Part shown: piece by piece, positions 42,490-51,069 of the stretch | How positions within the stretch are numbered: the first letter of the stretch is position 1 | How the letters are laid out: each line of letters opens with the position of its first letter | Origin: DAOTWA01 sp963702935 | Lineage (GTDB): Bacteria > Chloroflexota > Anaerolineae > Anaerolineales > Anaerolineaceae | NCBI GenBank assembly: GCA_963702935.1 | Contig: OY969772.1 | Location: 3,038,001 to 3,102,000 of the forward strand | Reading direction: 5' to 3' | DNA length: 64,000 bases | Made by a program: the position numbers and the translations under genes | Notes under the pieces: model-generated | Told to the model about the DNA's origin: nothing | Databases searched by the model: none | What the model saw: only the letters and a program-made list of their open reading frames with translations

Positions 42490-43869
42490 ATGAAGTTCAA
42501 TCGTCTTTATGCTTTGGCGGCGGGGCTGATGGTAGGGGGAGTCCTTCTGCTGGCCCTGTCTATGCGTCGCAACGTCACCGTGCTGGTCGATGGAAGTCCA
42601 AGCGCATTGACCACCTCCGCTTTTAGCGTGGGAAGCGTGCTAAGGGCGGGCGGCATCCGCGTGAGTCCAGGCGACCGGGTGCAGCCGGGAATCGGCGCCT
42701 GGCTGATGGGCGGCACGACCATTCGCCTGGAAAGAGCCTTTCCCGTTCAAGTCTGGATCGGGGACAAGGTCACCGACCTGGTGAGCGCGGAGCGCTTGCC
42801 GGCCAACCTGCTATCCCTGGCAGGCCAAAAGTTGTTCCCGGGGGATAGCCTGTACGTGGACGGACAGACGGCGGCTCCCGATCAGCCCCTTTCCGGCGGC
42901 GGGGAGCACGTCCTCCAACTGCGCCGCGCGCTGCCGGTTACGTTGGTCGAGGGCGCCCAGACGCGCACGTTCTATTCCAGCGCGCCCACGCTGGGGCAGG
43001 CCCTATGGGAGGCCGGGGTCAGCCTGACGCCGGGCGACCGCCTGGAGCCCGGCCCCCAGACGCCGCTCACGGGGAGCACGCGCGCCGTCTTGCAGCGCGC
43101 CGTCGATTTGCAGATCACGGTGGATGGGCAAACGGTCTCGTCGCGCTCGGCGGCTCCCAGCGTGGGGCAGGCCCTGGCCGAGGCGGGGATTGCCCTGCAA
43201 GGGCTGGATACCAGCCAGCCGGCGGAAGATGCGCCCCTGCCGGCGGATGGGAATATCCGCGTGGTGCGCGTGCGCGAAGAGGTAGTCTTGCAGCAGACGA
43301 GCATTCCCTTCGAGACCAAGTACGAGATGTCTTCTGCCGTAGAGCTGGACCAGCGCCAGGTGATCGGCGCGGGCCAGACGGGACTGGTGGTCAGCCGGGT
43401 GCGCGTGCGCTACGAGGACGGCAAGGAAGTGGCGCGCCAGGCGGAAGGGGAGTGGACCGCCAGAGCCCCGAAGCCCCAGATCGTCGGCATTGGCACGCAG
43501 GTGGTGATTCACACCACCACGGTGGACGGCGTGACGATCCAGTACTGGCGCGCGGTGACGGTCTACGCGACTTCCTATTCCCCTTGCAACCTGGGCACTG
43601 GCTCCTGCGGAGGCACCACTGCCAGCGGAGCGCCGGTGCGCAAGGGGGTGGTGGCAGTCACGCGCGCCTGGTACAACCAGATGGCCGGCCAGCAAATCTA
43701 CGTGCCCGGCTACGGCCAGGCGACTATCGCCGACATTGGCGGAGGTGTGCCCGGGCAGCACTGGATCGACCTGGGCTTCTCCGACAGCGATTACACCCCG
43801 TGGCACTCGACGGTCACGATCTATTTCCTGGCGCCTGCCCCGGCTAATATTCCATGGACTCTGCCGTAG
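42490..43869 (+). CDS. YabE-like protein with DUF348, G5 and 3D domains
   Basis: Secreted or membrane-anchored cell-wall protein of 459 residues. It starts MKFNRLYALAAGLMVGGVLL with a signal anchor. Three ubiquitin-like DUF348 units follow (NVTVLVDGSPSALTTSAFSV, then similar segments near residues 140 and 215), a G5 domain (about 270-345), and a C-terminal 3D domain with TVYATSYSPCNLG, TASGAPVRKGVVAV and IADIGGGVPGQHWIDLGF, which carries the three Asp of the fold. Such proteins act on peptidoglycan. rsmA overlaps its end by 16 bases, the same neighbourhood as yabE-rsmA in Bacillus. Confidence 0.88.
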   Translation: MKFNRLYALAAGLMVGGVLLLALSMRRNVTVLVDGSPSALTTSAFSVGSVLRAGGIRVSPGDRVQPGIGAWLMGGTTIRLERAFPVQVWIGDKVTDLVSAERLPANLLSLAGQKLFPGDSLYVDGQTAAPDQPLSGGGEHVLQLRRALPVTLVEGAQTRTFYSSAPTLGQALWEAGVSLTPGDRLEPGPQTPLTGSTRAVLQRAVDLQITVDGQTVSSRSAAPSVGQALAEAGIALQGLDTSQPAEDAPLPADGNIRVVRVREEVVLQQTSIPFETKYEMSSAVELDQRQVIGAGQTGLVVSRVRVRYEDGKEVARQAEGEWTARAPKPQIVGIGTQVVIHTTTVDGVTIQYWRAVTVYATSYSPCNLGTGSCGGTTASGAPVRKGVVAVTRAWYNQMAGQQIYVPGYGQATIADIGGGVPGQHWIDLGFSDSDYTPWHSTVTIYFLAPAPANIPWTLP

Positions 43870-44699
43870 ACCTGCCCCCGCTGAACGTACCGGCCTTATT
43901 GCGGGAGCACGGCTTGCGCCCCAAGAAGGGCCTGGGCCAGAATTTCCTGGTCGATCCGCTTGCGTTGGAGCGCGTGGTGGCTGCGGCTGAGATTCCTGCC
44001 AACGCGGTCGTGCTGGAGGTGGGCCCGGGGTTGGGCAGCCTGACGCGCCACCTGGCGCGCGCCTCCCGGCGCGTGGTGGCGGTGGAGCTGGACGGCCAGC
44101 TTATGCCGCTGTTGCGCGAAGTGTTGGCGCCTTGCACGAACGTCGAGCTGGTGCAAGGGGATATTCTGGAGCTCGCCCCGGCGGCGCTGGTGGGGGAAAG
44201 TGGTTATCTGGTGGTGGCCAACATCCCGTATTACATCACCTCAGCGCTGATCCGGCACCTGCTGGAGGCCAGCGTGCAACCGGCCCGCCTGGTGTTGACG
44301 GTGCAGCGAGAAGTGGCCGGGCGTATCTGCGCCGGGGCGGGTGAAATGAGCTTGCTGGCCTTGAGCGTGCAGGTCTACGGCGAGCCGCGTGTGGCGGCGC
44401 GCATCCCGGCCGGGGCCTTCTACCCGGCGCCCAAGGTGGATTCGGCGGTGGTACGCGTGGATCTGCTGGCGCAGCCGCGTATTCCGCAGGAGCGCCTGGA
44501 GGCTTTCTTCCGCCTGGCGCACGCCGGCTTCTTGCAGAAGCGCAAGATGCTGCGCAACAGCCTGGCGGCGGGGTTGGGCTGGCCGGCGGAGCGGGCTGAC
44601 GAATTATTGAGGAATGCCGGGATCGACCCGCAGCGGCGCGCGGAAACGTTGGGCCTGGAGGAGTGGGGGCGACTGGTCGAGCAGCTCGAAGGGGGATAA
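43854..44699 (+). CDS. rsmA: 16S rRNA (adenine(1518)-N6/adenine(1519)-N6)-dimethyltransferase
   Basis: KsgA family enzyme that dimethylates two adenines near the 3' end of 16S rRNA. Marks are LRPKKGLGQNFLVDPLALER (residues 19-38), VLEVGPGLGSLTRHLA, VVAVELDGQLMPLL, VVANIPYYITSALIRHLLE with the catalytic NIPY, and the C-terminal FYPAPKVDSAVVRVD. At 281 residues it is normal. The first ATG overlaps the 3' end of the YabE-like gene by 16 bases, so translation is likely coupled. Confidence 0.97.
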   Translation: MDSAVDLPPLNVPALLREHGLRPKKGLGQNFLVDPLALERVVAAAEIPANAVVLEVGPGLGSLTRHLARASRRVVAVELDGQLMPLLREVLAPCTNVELVQGDILELAPAALVGESGYLVVANIPYYITSALIRHLLEASVQPARLVLTVQREVAGRICAGAGEMSLLALSVQVYGEPRVAARIPAGAFYPAPKVDSAVVRVDLLAQPRIPQERLEAFFRLAHAGFLQKRKMLRNSLAAGLGWPAERADELLRNAGIDPQRRAETLGLEEWGRLVEQLEGG

Positions 44700-44702
44700 C
44701 CG

Positions 44703-45437
44703 TTAAGCGGCGATTTTCCCGCGCAAGTCCGAGTACATGCCTTTTAACTGCCAGACGCGCACGGCCGCCTCGATCTGGATGCGAAAAGACATCTTCGATT
44801 TGCCCCAGCGCCGATCGGCAAAGTAAATGGGCACTTCCTTGAATTTGTATCCCAGGTTGTGGGCCACGTAAGCCATCTCCACCTGGAAGATGTAGCCGTT
44901 AGAACGCACGCGCTCCAACGGCATGCCCAGCAGCGTCTCGCGCTTCCAGGCGCGGAAGCCGCCGGTCACGTCGCGCATGGGCAGACCCAGGATGGCGCGG
45001 GCGTAGGAGTTGCCGAAAGTGGAGAGGGCCTTGCGCCACAATGGCCAGCGCTCGTCCAGCTTGCCGCCGGGCACGTAGCGTGAGCCGACGGCCACGTCGC
45101 ATTTCTCCAAGGCGTGCGCCAGCTCGACCAGCTTTTCGGGCGGATGGGAGAAATCGGCGTCCATCTGGGCGACGGCCTGCGCGCCGGCCTCCAGCGCGCG
45201 GCGGAAGCCGCTGATATAGGCGCTGCCCAGGCCGAGCTTGCCGCTGCGGTGCAGGGCATCCACCCGGCCGGCGTTTTCGCGGCACAGATCGTCGGCGATC
45301 TGGCCGGTGCCGTCCGGGCTGTTATCGTCCACCACCAGGATACGCAGGTCGGGGAGGGGAAGCTCAAATAAAGCGGAGACCAGCTTGGGCAGGTTCTCCG
45401 CTTCGTTGTATGTAGGGATAACAACGGTGATTTGCAA
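44703..45437 (-). CDS. Polyprenol monophosphomannose synthase-like glycosyltransferase
   Basis: GT2-family enzyme of the dolichol-phosphate mannosyltransferase type, 244 residues without the C-terminal membrane domain. Motifs: VVIPTYNEAENLPKLV at residue 5, LVVDDNSPDGTGQIADDLC, LGLGSAYISGFRRALE, QMDADFSHPPEKL (DxD) and RDVTGGFRAWKRE. The acceptor is probably polyprenyl phosphate and the sugar mannose or glucose, not decided by sequence. It converges with rsmA (3 bases apart) and lies 8 bases downstream of the response-regulator gene, perhaps in its operon. Confidence 0.88.
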   Translation of the reverse strand: MQITVVIPTYNEAENLPKLVSALFELPLPDLRILVVDDNSPDGTGQIADDLCRENAGRVDALHRSGKLGLGSAYISGFRRALEAGAQAVAQMDADFSHPPEKLVELAHALEKCDVAVGSRYVPGGKLDERWPLWRKALSTFGNSYARAILGLPMRDVTGGFRAWKRETLLGMPLERVRSNGYIFQVEMAYVAHNLGYKFKEVPIYFADRRWGKSKMSFRIQIEAAVRVWQLKGMYSDLRGKIAA

Positions 45438-45445
45438 TTGCCCAC

Positions 45446-46300
45446 CTATCTAAGAGGTTTGATAATGTGTTCCTTGAGCTGTTCCAGGGTGTCGAAAGAG
45501 CCGCCTTCAGGCCCCAACTCTTTAACCGCCACCGACAGGCGCGTTCCTCGCCTGGCTTCGGGGGCGCGATCCTGGTCGCGGTAGAAGTAATCGATGGACT
45601 GCTCGATGCGCTTGCCGATGCGCTCGGCCAGGGCGCCAGCGCTGCCGGGCTCTGCCACCAGGATGAAATTCGAGGGGCCGACCTGTCCCAGGAAATCCGA
45701 GGGGCTGCCGGCCTCATGCAGGGCATCCCGCATCATCAGGCAGACTGCGCGCAGCAGGTCGTCCGAGGCCACAAAGCCGTATAGCTCGCGGAAGCGAGAT
45801 ACATTATAAAGGGAAACGGTCAAGATCGTCCAGTCCTGGCGAGACAGGCATTCGCGCAGGCGCTCGTCGACCAGGTTGCCTTCGGGCAGCCCCGTCACCG
45901 GGTTGGTCAGCGTGCTCTGGGCGTTGCGCTGCAGCACGTTGCGCACGCGCAGGCGCAGCTCCTGCACGTCGAAAGGCTTGGTGATGTAATCGTCGGCCTG
46001 AAGCTCTAATCCCTTCAGGCGGTCGGCGCGCTCGCGCTTTTCGGTCAGGAAGATGATGGGGATGTCTTGGGTGTGGCGCTCCTGGCGCAGCCGGCGAGCG
46101 ACTTCGTAGCCGTCGATATCCGGCAGGCGAATGTCCAGGATGATCAGGTCCGGATGTTAAGTCCCGGCGGCGCGCACGCCGTCCTCGCCCCAGTTTACCG
46201 TCACGACTTCGTATCCTTGGACGCGGAAATAAGCGTTGAGCATCTCTGCGACGTCCAGGTCATCTTCAACGATTAAAAGGGTCGCTTCTTCGTCCGCCAC
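45446..46300 (-). pseudogene. Response regulator with degenerate GGDEF domain, in-frame stop
   Basis: A 284-codon frame from GTG 46300. Residues 1-120 are a receiver: LLIVEDDLDVAEML, HPDLIILDIRLPDIDGYEVA with the phospho-acceptor Asp, IIFLTEKRERAD and DDYITKPFDVQEL with the conserved Lys. Residues 140-284 are GGDEF-like (LTNPVTGLPEGNLVDERL), but the signature is VGPSNF, so cyclase activity is unlikely. A TAA at 46159-46157 interrupts the receiver just before HPDLIILD. A C-to-T change (CAA to TAA) explains it. It could be true decay or a sequence error; the rest of the frame is intact. Last gene of the Roadblock-V4R-regulator set. Confidence 0.8.
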
Positions 46301-46308
46301 GGGCGCAC

Positions 46309-46944
46309 CTAGCTGATGGGTTCCTTCTGGATGACGAACTCGCAGACTTCCTCCCCCATGGCTACGCAGCGCAATTCGTTGACACGGAATTCATTGCCGC
46401 CCGAGACCCATTTCAGGCCTTCCTGGAGCAGGCCGGTGGCGATGTAGCACACGGGCTTGTCGGCGTTGTGGCGCCCCCAGCAGACCGGGCAGCGATGGAT
46501 GGTGTAGATGAACTCCCGGTCGTGCTCCTCGACCGTCGACAACTGGTCGCTGGTCTGCGAGAAGATCTTGGCCATGGCGGGCAGGCCGATGCGCATCTTG
46601 GCCTGGAGGGGCAGCACCTTGAAGGCCAGGTCGCCCACGCCGGCCAGGGCGCCGAAATTGCGCAGGCTGCCGGCAAAGGCCGCGCGACCGGCGCGCAGCG
46701 CCAGGCCGCGCCCACCGCGGGGACCGTACATTTCTTCCAGGGCCTGGTTGATGGCCGAGAAGTCGGAGAAATCGAAAGCGCGGTCCAGATTGTCGGATGG
46801 GTAATTGTCGATCAGCTCGGGGAGTCGAGCCAGATTGAGGATGGCGTTCAACCCATTCTTGCCCATCACGTCTTCAAGGGCTTCGATGGAGAGGCGAGCA
46901 ATTTTGTTGGCGTAATAAAGGCCACTCTTTGGGATGGGTTCCAT
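46309..46944 (-). CDS. V4R (4-vinyl reductase) domain protein
   Basis: A 211-residue protein with a C-terminal V4R domain: the Cys-rich segment TIHRCPVCWGRHNADKPVCY and the end GEEVCEFVIQKEP fit the small-molecule-binding V4R fold, which binds hydrocarbons or metal in other proteins. The N-terminal 70 residues are helical (YYANKIARLSIEALEDVMGK, then a Leu-rich stretch). V4R proteins in this context act as sensors. It lies between the Roadblock protein (13 bases) and the response regulator (8 bases), so the three probably work in one signal pathway. Confidence 0.82.
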   Translation of the reverse strand: MEPIPKSGLYYANKIARLSIEALEDVMGKNGLNAILNLARLPELIDNYPSDNLDRAFDFSDFSAINQALEEMYGPRGGRGLALRAGRAAFAGSLRNFGALAGVGDLAFKVLPLQAKMRIGLPAMAKIFSQTSDQLSTVEEHDREFIYTIHRCPVCWGRHNADKPVCYIATGLLQEGLKWVSGGNEFRVNELRCVAMGEEVCEFVIQKEPIS

Positions 46945-46957
46945 AAGGTTTTACCGG

Positions 46958-47329
46958 TCAGATGAGTCTCTTCAGGTCTTCGGTGGCGCGGCGCATATCC
47001 AGGAAAATCAGGCCGAGCTTGGCCTGTTCGCGTGCCAGAGCAGTGAGTACGGCTTCTTCCCCCACTGACATCAAGATCACGTAGCCTTTTTCGCCTTTGA
47101 TGTAGACCTGCGCCAGAGAACCCCGCCCTAATTCGCCGGCGATACGCTCACCCAGGGATAGCATGGCCGCAGACATGGCAGAAACCCGATCCTCTTCAAC
47201 ACCTTGAGGCAGCGCCGATGCAATGGTTAAGCCATCCACACTGACGATGGCGGAGGCTTCAATGTCTGGTGATGAAGCTTGAAGCTCGCGTAAACGTTCG
47301 ACCATGAGTTGATTGCGTGTCTTGGTCAA
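46958..47329 (-). CDS. Roadblock/LC7 domain protein
   Basis: A 123-residue Roadblock/LC7 protein: SSPDIEASAIVSVDGLTIAS, MSAAMLSLGERIAGELGRG and YVILMSVGEEAVLTALAR match the fold. Such proteins regulate small Ras-like GTPases of the MglA type or serve as scaffolds in signalling. The start is TTG 47329 with GGAG 9 bases upstream. A good promoter precedes it. No GTPase gene lies adjacent in the window, so its partner is elsewhere. Confidence 0.86.
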   Translation of the reverse strand: MTKTRNQLMVERLRELQASSPDIEASAIVSVDGLTIASALPQGVEEDRVSAMSAAMLSLGERIAGELGRGSLAQVYIKGEKGYVILMSVGEEAVLTALAREQAKLGLIFLDMRRATEDLKRLI

Positions 47330-47371
47330 GGCTGTGCTCCTTACTTAAATGGTCGCTGAATTGTGTATACT

Positions 47372-47400
47372 AATTTAGCACAGGGGTTAGTTTGTGTCAA
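47372..47400 (-). promoter_or_regulatory. Sigma70-like promoter of the Roadblock-V4R operon
   Basis: TTGACA (47400-47395), a 17-base spacer and TAAATT (47377-47372) on the minus strand, about 45 bases before the TTG start. Confidence 0.6.
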
Positions 47401-47449
47401 GCTGAACGATGTACTGCAAGGCGTTTGTAAAGCGTGGAAGGAACGCGTT

Positions 47450-47491
47450 CCCAAAAGACGGGAGCGTGCTCCCAAAAGACGGGAGCGTGCT
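47450..47491 (+). repeat. Two tandem 21-bp repeats upstream of the ABC importer
   Basis: cccaaaagacgggagcgtgct occurs twice in direct succession (47450-47470 and 47471-47491; each unit is 21 bases, shown here in 20 or fewer per part: cccaaaagac + gggagcgtgct). The second copy runs into TATAAT (47491-47496), a possible -10 box, but I see no matching -35. Confidence 0.75.
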
Positions 47492-47575
47492 ATAATGCGG
47501 CTGGCTGCGCTGCGTATGGCAGCCGGCCTGAGGCTCCTGGGTACGCATACTTCTCCCTCTAAGGATACGACGACT

Positions 47576-48553
47576 ATGCTTCGAAATCACGCTCCCTGCT
47601 CGCCTGGCAATCCTCCTGCTTTGCACCAGCCTGTTCCTGGGCGCCTGCGTTCCGGCTGCGCCGGCCAGCACGCCGACCCCCAGGCGGTCACGCTGAAAAT
47701 GGCCCTGCTGCCCGTTCTGGACGCCCTGCCCATTTACGCGGCCCAATCGGAAGGTCTCTTTGCGGCGCGCGGCATCAAGGTGGAGTTCATCCCCGTGGCT
47801 TCGGCGGGCGAGCGCGACCAGCTCATCGCCGCCGGGCAGGCGGACGGCATGATCAACGAGGTGCTCTCCACGCTGTTCTCCGACCAGGATGAGCCGCGCG
47901 TCCAGATCGTGCGCTACGCGCGCACCGCCACGGCTCAGTCAGCGCTCTTTCGCATCCTGGCCGCCAAGAACAGCGGCATTACCTCGGTGGACGGCCTGAA
48001 GGGCGTGCCGGTGGGCATCTCGGATGGGACGGTGATCGCTTACCTCACCGACCGGCTGTTGCAGGCTTCCGGCTTCAAGCCGGAGGAGATCAAGACCGTC
48101 GCGGTTCCGAAGATCCCTGACCGGTTGGCGTTGCTCAATACCGGGGAGCTGAAAGCGGCCATGTTGCCCGACCCGACCACGGCGCTGGCCATCCAAAGTG
48201 GGGCCAGCGTGGTGCTGGACGATACCCTGCGGCCAGAGCTGAGCTTCAGCACGATCGCCTTCCGTAAGGAGGTGCTAGACCAGCACCCCGAAGCCGTGCG
48301 CGCCTTCCTGGCGGCCATCGAGGAGGCCACGGCGCGCATCAACACTAACCCCGGCGGCTGGGGAGAGGTGCTGGCCGCCCAGAAGCTCATCCCCGACCCG
48401 TTGATTCAGGATTACCAGGTGCCGCCTTTCGTGACGGCCGGCGTGCCCACCCAGGCGCAGTTCGACGACGTGGTGGCCTGGGCCAAGGACAAGGGCTTGT
48501 TAACCAAGGACGTGGCTTATACCGATTGTGTCAACGCCAGCTTCCTGCCCTGA
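47576..48553 (+). CDS. ABC transporter substrate-binding lipoprotein (NMT1/SsuA-like), two compensating indels
   Basis: Periplasmic-type binding protein of the nitrate/sulfonate/thiamine-precursor class, followed by its ATPase and permease. The mature frame has VTLKMALLPVLDALPIYAAQ, EGLFAARGIKVEFIPVAS, GERDQLIAAGQADGMINE, LKGVPVGISDG and FRKEVLDQHPEAVRAFLAAI. The N-terminus in the given frame lacks a signal. If one A is dropped near 47584 and one C added near 47690, the region reads MLRITLPARLAILLLCTSLF then LGACVPAAP, a proper lipoprotein signal with a lipobox, and rejoins the frame. The corrected length is about 325 residues. Substrate not known. Confidence 0.85.
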   Translation: MLRNHAPCSPGNPPALHQPVPGRLRSGCAGQHADPQAVTLKMALLPVLDALPIYAAQSEGLFAARGIKVEFIPVASAGERDQLIAAGQADGMINEVLSTLFSDQDEPRVQIVRYARTATAQSALFRILAAKNSGITSVDGLKGVPVGISDGTVIAYLTDRLLQASGFKPEEIKTVAVPKIPDRLALLNTGELKAAMLPDPTTALAIQSGASVVLDDTLRPELSFSTIAFRKEVLDQHPEAVRAFLAAIEEATARINTNPGGWGEVLAAQKLIPDPLIQDYQVPPFVTAGVPTQAQFDDVVAWAKDKGLLTKDVAYTDCVNASFLP

Positions 48554-48599
48554 GCGGCTGCGACCCTGACGGCAAGCCGCTTATTTTTGCGACAAACTG

Positions 48600-49361
48600 A
48601 TGATTCGTATCGAGTCCCTGACCTTCGCGTATACGCCGGGCGCGCCGATCTTTAAAGCGTTCGATTGGAGCGCGGAGCGCGGCCAGGCGTGGGCCGTGTT
48701 GGGCCCTTCCGGGTGCGGCAAGAGCACGCTCCTGGCCCTGCTGGCGGGTCTGCGCAAGCCGAAGGAAGGGCGGGTGCTGATCGACGGGCAGCCGTTGGAT
48801 CGCCCGCGACCCCACACCGGGCTGATCATCCAGGACTACGGTTTGCTGCCCTGGGCCACAGTGCAGCAGAACGTGGCCCTGGGCCTGGATATCCGCCGCT
48901 TCTACGGGCCGGATGGGACGCACGCCCCGAAGGAGAAGCTCTCCGCCTCGGACGCCGGCGCCTGGCTGGAACGGCTGGGGCTGGCGGATCTCCGGGACCA
49001 GTATCCCGCGCAAATCTCGGGCGGACAGCGCCAGCGCACGGCCATCGCGCGCACACTGGCCTTACAGCCTGACCTGCTGCTGATGGACGAGCCCTTCTCC
49101 TCCCTGGATGCGCCCACGCGGGAGGGCCTTCAGCGCCTGGTGCTGGACCTGTGGGTGAGCCACAATCTGACCCTGGTGGCGGTGACGCACGCCATCGAGG
49201 AGGCGGCGGTGTTGGGCCAGAAGATCCTTGTGTTGAGTCAAGCTCCCACCACCCGCGCGCAGGTGATCGATAACCCGGGGATGCTCCAGCCTGATTACCG
49301 CGAGACGGCGGACTATATGGCCCTGTGCCACGAGCTGCGCGCGCAGTTGGAGGAACTATGA
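48600..49361 (+). CDS. ABC transporter ATP-binding protein (SsuB/TauB-like)
   Basis: ATPase of the importer. Walker A is LGPSGCGKSTLLALLAG (residues 35-51), the Q-loop is IIQDYGLLPWATV, the signature is ISGGQRQRTAIARTLALQP, Walker B is LLLMDEPFSSLDA, and the H-loop is AVTHAIEEAAVLG. The layout and size (253 residues) suit the nitrate/sulfonate/taurine group. It starts 46 bases after the binding-protein gene and overlaps the permease by 4 bp. Confidence 0.95.
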   Translation: MIRIESLTFAYTPGAPIFKAFDWSAERGQAWAVLGPSGCGKSTLLALLAGLRKPKEGRVLIDGQPLDRPRPHTGLIIQDYGLLPWATVQQNVALGLDIRRFYGPDGTHAPKEKLSASDAGAWLERLGLADLRDQYPAQISGGQRQRTAIARTLALQPDLLLMDEPFSSLDAPTREGLQRLVLDLWVSHNLTLVAVTHAIEEAAVLGQKILVLSQAPTTRAQVIDNPGMLQPDYRETADYMALCHELRAQLEEL

Positions 49362-50098
49362 AACGCCGGGACCTGCTAATCGCCAGCCTGGCCTTGTTGG
49401 GCATCTGGCAGCTCCTGGCGATGCTGCTGAACCAGCCCATCCTGCCGCCTCCCTGGCGGGTGGCGGTGGCTTTCTGGACGGGGTTGGGAAACGGGCTGAT
49501 GCGGCACTTCCTGGCCAGCCTGTGGCGCGTGGTGGCCAGCACTTTCCTGGCTATCCTGCTGGCGGCCCCGGCCGGCATCGTGCTGGGCCAGTCGAAGCGC
49601 CTGAACAGCCTGTTTTCGCCGGTCATCTACTTGCTCTACCCCATCCCCAAGGTGGTCTTCGTCCCCATTGTGCTGCTCTTTTTGGGAATCGGCAACCTGC
49701 CCAAGATCGTGATCATCTTCCTGATCCTGTTCTTCCAGATCCTGGTGTTGGTGCGCGACCAGGCCGTGGCCTTGCGTCCGGAGCTGCTACAGAGCGTGCG
49801 TAGCCTGGGGGCCGGACGGCGGGCGCTCTTCCGCTACGTATACCTGCCCGCCAGCCTGCCGGCCATCCTGACGGCTTTGCGCCAGTCGGTGGGCACGGCC
49901 GTGGCGGTGCTGTACATCGCGGAGCTGTTCGCCACACAGGAGGGCCTGGGGTATTACATCTATCTGAACGGCAGCACGCTGTTCAACTACCCGGCCATGT
50001 ACGCCGGGATCGTAGCGATGAGCCTGTTGGGGCTGGGCCTGTATTTTGCGGTGGATTGGCTGGAGCACCGCCTGTGCAAGTGGCAATTCGTCAATTGA
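49358..50098 (+). CDS. ABC transporter permease (SsuC/ThiX-like)
   Basis: Membrane component of the importer, 246 residues from ATG 49358, which overlaps the ATPase stop (ATGA). Six membrane segments are visible. The ATPase-docking EAA-type loop is LRPELLQSVRSLGAGRRALF with RYVYLPASLPAILTALRQSV. Motifs such as SLWRVVASTFLAILLAAPAG and YPIPKVVFVPIVLLFLGIG are characteristic of the SsuC/TauC/NrtB family. The open frame extends 33 bases further upstream but lacks support. Confidence 0.94.
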   Translation: MKRRDLLIASLALLGIWQLLAMLLNQPILPPPWRVAVAFWTGLGNGLMRHFLASLWRVVASTFLAILLAAPAGIVLGQSKRLNSLFSPVIYLLYPIPKVVFVPIVLLFLGIGNLPKIVIIFLILFFQILVLVRDQAVALRPELLQSVRSLGAGRRALFRYVYLPASLPAILTALRQSVGTAVAVLYIAELFATQEGLGYYIYLNGSTLFNYPAMYAGIVAMSLLGLGLYFAVDWLEHRLCKWQFVN

Positions 50099-50157
50099 AG
50101 GGAAGGGGGAGTAGAATTCTTCAAGCTCTTTAGTGGCCTTTGCGGCTTTGCGTGAGA

Positions 50158-51069
50158 TCAGGCGAAGAGGGTTGCGATCAACAGACCTAATGAGAATAGC
50201 ACCCCGTAGACCAGCTCGAATTGGCCGGTTTTGGCCAGGGCCAGGTTGAGGCGTGGGCCGCTCTCGTGGTCGACCAGGCGTAAGATGGGCAGCGCCAGCG
50301 GGGCGGAGGTCCAGGCCAGGAGCACCCAGACGGGGGCGGCGCCGTCCAGCCACATGAGCAGCGGCAACAAATAAACCACGACCAGAACGAGAAGGTATTC
50401 GCGCCTGGCCCAGGCGGCCCCGAAGCGCGCCGCCAGAGTCTTCTTGCCGGAGGCGCGGTCGGTTTCGACGTCGCGCAGGTTGTTGACCACCAGGATGTTG
50501 ACGGTCAGCAGCCCGATGGGCAAGGCCGCCCAAAGCGCCAGGGGGCTGATCTGGCCGGATTGTACGAAATCCGCGCCGACCACGGCCACCAGCCCGAAGA
50601 AGATGAAGACGAACACCTCTCCCAGGCCGTTATACCCCAGGGGGAAAGGCCCGCCGGTGTAGGCCAGGGCGGCGGCGATGGAGAGCAGCCCCGCGATCAC
50701 CACCAGCCAACCCGCTTGCAGCGCCAGGTACAGCCCGCACAGGGCCGCCAGGCCAAAGACGGCCCAGGTTCCGGCCAGCACCTGGCGGGGGGTGAGCAGC
50801 CCGGCCTGGGTGACGCGCAGCGGTCCCTGGCGGGCGTGGGTGTCCGCGCCTTTCTTGAAGTCGAAATAATCGTTGGAGAGATTGGCGCCGATCTGGAGCA
50901 GGAGCGCGCCCAGCAAAGCCGCCAGGGCGGGCCAGAAGTGGAAGGCGCCCTCGCTGAAGGCAACCGCGCTGCCGACGATGACCGGGGTGGCCGCCGCGGG
51001 CAGGGTCTTGGGGCGAGCGGCCATCAGCCAGATTTGGAAAGGGGTAGGTCTTGATTCTTCTTGGATCAT
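50158..51069 (-). CDS. menA: 1,4-dihydroxy-2-naphthoate polyprenyltransferase
   Basis: UbiA-family enzyme that attaches the polyprenyl chain in menaquinone synthesis. About eight to nine membrane segments. The first Asp-rich motif is NLSNDYFDFKKGADTHARQG and the second NILVVNNLRDVETDRASGKK. N-terminal LMAARPKTLPAAATPVIVG is typical of MenA. ATG 51069 gives 303 residues, the normal size; the frame runs on to 51162 with residues unlike the family. It is transcribed away from the L,D-transpeptidase gene. Other menaquinone genes are not in the window. Confidence 0.94.
   Translation of the reverse strand: MIQEESRPTPFQIWLMAARPKTLPAAATPVIVGSAVAFSEGAFHFWPALAALLGALLLQIGANLSNDYFDFKKGADTHARQGPLRVTQAGLLTPRQVLAGTWAVFGLAALCGLYLALQAGWLVVIAGLLSIAAALAYTGGPFPLGYNGLGEVFVFIFFGLVAVVGADFVQSGQISPLALWAALPIGLLTVNILVVNNLRDVETDRASGKKTLAARFGAAWARREYLLVLVVVYLLPLLMWLDGAAPVWVLLAWTSAPLALPILRLVDHESGPRLNLALAKTGQFELVYGVLFSLGLLIATLFA

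Noticed and set aside
47497..47575. Thiamine riboswitch before the importer
   Set aside because: The leader lacks the CTGAGA and ACCTGATC-type core of TPP riboswitches.
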